A DNA stretch of 64,000 nt from Hydractinia symbiolongicarpus (lineage: Eukaryota; Cnidaria; Hydrozoa; Anthoathecata; Hydractiniidae). Below, in pieces: positions 59,940-64,000 of the stretch (positions are counted from its first letter, which is position 1; every line of letters starts with the position of its first letter). The notes beneath the pieces are model-generated. The model was given only the letters and a program-made list of their open reading frames with translations. It searched no databases and had not been told where the DNA came from. The position numbers were made by a program, and so were the translations under genes. The stretch lies in the NCBI RefSeq assembly GCF_029227915.1, contig NC_079880.1, positions 11,187,501 to 11,251,500 of the forward strand, given 5' to 3'.

Positions 59940-61482
59940 TGTAAGGAATATTGCGTTGTGTTGAGAATATTGTGTTGTGTCAAGAATATTGTGTTGTGTC
60001 AAGAATATTGTGTTGTGTCAAGAATATTGCGTTGTGTCAAGAATATTGTGTTGTGTTGAGAATATTGTGTTGTGTCAAGAATATTGTGTTGTTTCAAGAA
60101 TATTGCGTTGTGTCAAGAATATTGCGTTGTGTCAAGAATATTGTGTTGTGTCAAGAATATTGTGTTGTGTCAAGAATATTGTGTTGTGTTGAGAATATTG
60201 TGTTGTGTCAAGAATATTGTGTTGTGTCAAGAATATTGCGTTGTGTAAAGAATATTGTGTTGTGTTGAGAATATTGTGTTGTGTCAAGAATATTGTGTTG
60301 TTTCAAGAATATTGCGTTGTGTCAAGAATATTGCGTTGTGTCAAGAATATTGCGTTGTGTTGAGAATATTGTGTTGTGTCAAGAATATTGCGTTGTGTTG
60401 AGAATATTGTGTTGTGTCAAGAATATTGTGTTGTTTCAAGAATATTGCGTTGTGTCAAGAATACTGCGTTGTGTCAAGAATATTGTGTTGTGTCAAGAAT
60501 ATTGTGTTGTGTTGAGAATATTGTGTTGTGTCAAGAATATTGTGTTGTGTCAAGAATATTGTGTTGTGTCAAGAATATTGCGTTGTGTCAAGAATATTGT
60601 GTTGTGTTGAGAATATTGTGTTGTGTCAAGAATATTGTGTTGTTTCAAGAATATTGCGTTGTGTCAAGAATATTGTGTTGTGTCAAGAATATTGCGTTGT
60701 GTTGAGAATATTGTGTTGTGTCAAGAATATTGTGTTGTGTCAAGAATATTGCGTTGTGTCAAGAATATTGTGTTGTGTTGAGAATATTGTGTTGTGTCAA
60801 GAATATTGTGTTGTGTCAAGAATATTGTGTTGTGTCAAGAATATTGTGTTGTGTCAAGAATATTGCGTTGTGTCAAGAATATTGTGTTGTGTTGAGAATA
60901 TTGTGTTGTGTCAAGAATATTGTGTTGTTTCAAGAATATTGCGTTGTGTCAAGAATATTGCGTTGTGTCAAGAATATTGCGTTGTGTCAAGAATATTGTG
61001 TTGTGTCAAGAATATTGTGTTGTGTCAAGAATATTGTGTTGTGTTGAGAATATTGTGTTGTGTCAAGAATATTGTGTTGTGTCAAGAATATTGTGTTGTG
61101 TCAAGAATATTGCGTTGTGTCAAGAATATTGTGTTGTGTTGAGAATATTGTGTTGTGTCAAGAATATTGCGTTGTGTCAAGAATATTGTGTTGTTTCAAG
61201 AATATTGTGTTGTGTCAAGAATATTGTGTTGTGTCAAGAATATTGTGTTGTGTCAAGAATATTGCGTTGTGTTGAGAATATTGTGTTGTGTCAAGAATAT
61301 TGTGTTGTGTCAAGAATATTGCGTTGTGTTGAGAATATTGTGTTGTGTCAAGAATATTGTGTTGTGTCAAGAATATTGTGTTGTGTCAAGAATATTGTGT
61401 TGTGTCAAGAATATTGCGTTGTGTCAAGAATATTGTGTTGTGTCAAGAATATTGTGTTGTGTCAAGAATATTGTGTTGTGTC
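59940..61482 (+). repeat. Minisatellite, about 81 copies of a 19-bp unit
   Basis: Unit GTGTTGTGTCAAGAATATT, with few variants: T or C after ATTG, and TCAA, TTGA, TTTCAA or TAAA before GAATATT. There are no stops in any plus frame because 19 is not a multiple of three and the unit lacks stop words, so long open frames here are artefacts. The order of variants repeats in blocks. Confidence 0.97.
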
Positions 61483-62400
61483 GACAAAGTGTGATAAACC
61501 ACCTTTTTTTACAATAGTGCTAAATGTTCTAGATTAATTAAAAACAACTAGGACGAATCTTGACCAGGTCCCAAAAGAATTGTTTGGTCATTTGAAATTC
61601 TTTATCTTTGATTGGTTGAGTGATGCATCACATTTACGACTGTTTTTTTCATTTCTTTGGATATCTCTTATAATGTTCGTGTCTTGGAGATAACACTTTG
61701 CCTTGTCGTGTTTGAATTTCATATTATTTTTTTAATAATCTTGTTACGTGGCAATTGGGACATTTTCGTCTGGAACCTGCTCGGTCAAGACTTTCGAGTT
61801 GGAGATTTCTCGGTCTGTTGAATATTGAGATGCCTAAATCACCATAGCTGGTTAAAAGTGAAAAACTGCTTACTTTCTACTTTGTTAGAGTGAATGTCAC
61901 CGGCTATAGATAGCAGGATTAAATTTGATTCTTAAAACGTCATTCAAGCGCTCCAATTCGTTGCTAATGTGAGTTATTGTTTGGTTGTAGAAGTCGAGCT
62001 TATTTATATCCTGAAGTGAAACGAGTATACGCTTCTTGAGGACCAAAATCTGAAAGCGTTGTCATCGGTTTTAGCGTCGATCTTGTCGTTTATGTAATAG
62101 CCGCTCCAATATCGTTTTTTGCCCTCTGACGTAATGTTGATGCCGCTACCTTAAAATATTTATTGGGCTTCTTTCAAGTACTGAGGGTGACGCTTTTATT
62201 TGCCTATTCATTTGATTTTACTCACCCCAAAGTGGTCGTCAGCCTAACCTACGTCTTTGATGTTGATTGTCCCTCTTGAAGTTTGCTTTTCGCATGCGGG
62301 ATCATTAGGATGATGGCATTTGAGATTGATGGGAAAATAATTTTGGCGTTATGAAGAAACGCTTTATTGTTGATGGAATTAGCATAACCATGGAATTAGC
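61483..62400. other. No gene recognised
   Basis: AT-rich sequence between the minisatellite and the diverged repeats. Confidence 0.35.
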
Positions 62401-62439
62401 ATAACCGTCTCGATTTAAAAAACAGGGTAGCAATGGGTG

Positions 62440-63960
62440 TCCATGTGTTTTTATTTAAATCGAAGGTGCAAAAGAGTTTATTTGCAAAAGCGAATTACGC
62501 CTATACAGATGTGCGACATGGTTTACCTGTACTAACCGCTTAGGCTTAGGCTTTGTCACGAATATTTTTTTACATTTATGGTAACATTTTTTTTAAAATA
62601 ATGAAATGTTAAAGAAAATTGTGTTTTTATTTCAGATAAAGTTGCAGGAAATATATGGTTTGGAAAAAAATGCACCAAGATTGTGTTCGCTTCGCTCCAT
62701 TAACGACATACTGTATACGGCTATCTCTTTAATATTATGTTCAAAATAGTTTTTTCGGAAAATCTTTAGCTTAATTTTTAAAATCACGGCAGAACGCGAA
62801 AGAAAATCACAAATGCCATTTTGGTTTAAAGTGATGGTGTCATATGTGTAGGTCTCCTTATCTCTGCTAAATACTTTGTACCTATAGGAGTATTTATCTT
62901 CTGTATCTTTTCACATGTTAAGAAGAGAAATTATAACATTTTGTAGCCATGTATAAATCTTAAAAAAACCAATTCAAGTTTTTCGCCACAAATCAAGGCA
63001 GCATCATGCTGAAGCCAGCAGGCCATAGGCAGCATTTTTTAATTTTTGTTTTTTTTCAAATTTGGTACATTGTTATTTATTTCTATGTTGCGGTTGTGGC
63101 TCTCCAGCTGGCGCTTTAGATACCTCTGGCTGAAAAGAGAAAGTAGCTAAATGCAGGTTGGCTACAACAAAATTTTTAATCAATAATTTTTATGCTAAAT
63201 GCAGTTAGGTAGCTACATCTTTTATTACTGTCATGAAAACTTATTCCGCAAAATAAAATTACTGAGTGTTTTTTTTAGCTGGACGGGGTAACAACGGGCT
63301 AGTTGCGATAAAGTTTTTTTGGAAAAGGTTATTAGGCTTACATATGTGCAATACCGTTTACTTGTACAAAGCGCTCAGCCCGTTGTTAACGACGGATTGT
63401 TTTCTGCTGTTTTTTTTTTGTTTAAGCCGTGACAACTGAGATAATTGTTTTGGAAAAGGCTAAGACGTCTATATGGTTATGCAACACGGTTTACCTGTAT
63501 ACAGTAAGCGCTTAGCGCAGTGTTAACAACGGAGGGTATCCTGTGTTGCTATGTAAACCAAATTTGCGATACAGTTCTTTTAAAAAGAGTACTACCTTAA
63601 ACGCATGTGCAACACGGTTTTCATGTGGTAAGCGCTCAATCCATTTTTTTTTTTTTTTCACAAAGAGGTTTTTAACACCTATATGGATGTTTACCTGTAA
63701 TAAGCGCTCATCCCGAACTAACATTTATTGTTAAACTTTCACCGACTGCTCACGTCGACTGTTTACGCTATGATGGGGTAGCAGCCAAATGTAAACTGTG
63801 TTTTTATTTCAGCTAAAGTGTTTTGGAAAATATATTACACCGGAGAAACCATAATGTTGTGCGCTTTACTCGATTTACGACATCTATATACCTGAATGTG
63901 TGGCACAGTTTACGGTTCTTATTAATTGCCGGGCGTTTCAGGCTGTGTATTAAAAATACT
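62440..63960 (+). repeat. Diverged tandem repeats, ~120-bp period
   Basis: The phrase GCAACACGGTTTACCTGTA followed by TAAGCGCTCAG returns in degenerate form near 62515, 63350, 63492, 63608, 63690 and 63900. Most are preceded by TTTTGGAAAA with a following CTATATGG. Spacing in the denser part is about 115-140 bp. Unit borders are uncertain. Confidence 0.6.
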
Positions 63961-64000
63961 TGTGGCTATATAACGATAAGAAGAAAAATTCGAAGAAGTT

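Noticed and set aside
59940-61482. CRISPR array
   Set aside because: Repeats are contiguous without spacers and the genome is animal.
59951-61537. Many overlapping Cys-rich open frames in the 19-bp repeat
   Set aside because: A 19-bp unit without stop words gives open frames in all three registers; no start context, splice or family supports a gene.

Overview
This is eukaryotic, AT-rich, intron-bearing animal DNA. The content points to a cnidarian, probably a hydrozoan: two astacin-ShKT metalloprotease genes, a Kolobok-type transposon, Naiad-type Penelope-like elements, Helitrons with a 2A-peptide protease tail, and many decayed non-LTR retrotransposons. Species assignment is inference. No rRNA, CRISPR array or bacterial operon is present.

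Layout. (1) 223-7838: a TTAA-flanked DNA transposon of Kolobok type with 20-bp perfect terminal inverted repeats. It carries a THAP-domain gene, a transposase and, on the opposite strand, a gene with a P2X7-type intracellular zinc domain. A Helitron tail fragment is nested inside. (2) 8.5-34.4 kb: a graveyard of mobile elements. A superfamily-3-helicase-like fragment and a broken Helitron (11.5-14.9 kb, minus) lie among six insertions, all on the plus strand, of a non-LTR retrotransposon group whose polyprotein runs reverse transcriptase, CCHC knuckle, restriction-like endonuclease (RLE) and ubiquitin-specific protease (USP). The longest copy is 25.2-29.64 kb. Two 3'-UTR families are visible, each with a folded RNA domain repeated between copies. 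A small TIR element (22165-24091, TA target site) holds an intact HIRAN-like gene. Two Naiad-type elements lie head to tail at 30.0-34.07 kb. A small multi-exon gene on the minus strand (16606-17697) may be a host gene whose 5' side abuts one insertion. (3) 34.4-49.4 kb: an APE-type LINE, a decayed unidentified transposon-like gene whose 5' end is part of a 590-bp triplication, piggyBac, Helitron-helicase and LINE fragments. (4) 49.6-58.7 kb: two intact seven-exon astacin-ShKT genes as a head-to-head inverted duplication around a 4.4-kb spacer. These are the best host genes here. (5) 58.7-64 kb: a 1.5-kb minisatellite with a 19-bp unit, then diverged repeats of about 120 bp.

The most unusual item is the RT-RLE-USP fusion retrotransposon: the RLE and the USP Cys box lie in one uninterrupted reading frame. 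I know of no description of USP-bearing RLE retrotransposons, but I cannot search. Nearly all mobile-element copies carry frameshifts or stops. The intact reading frames are the two astacin genes and the HIRAN-like gene; the visible exons of the 16.6-17.7 kb gene are also open.
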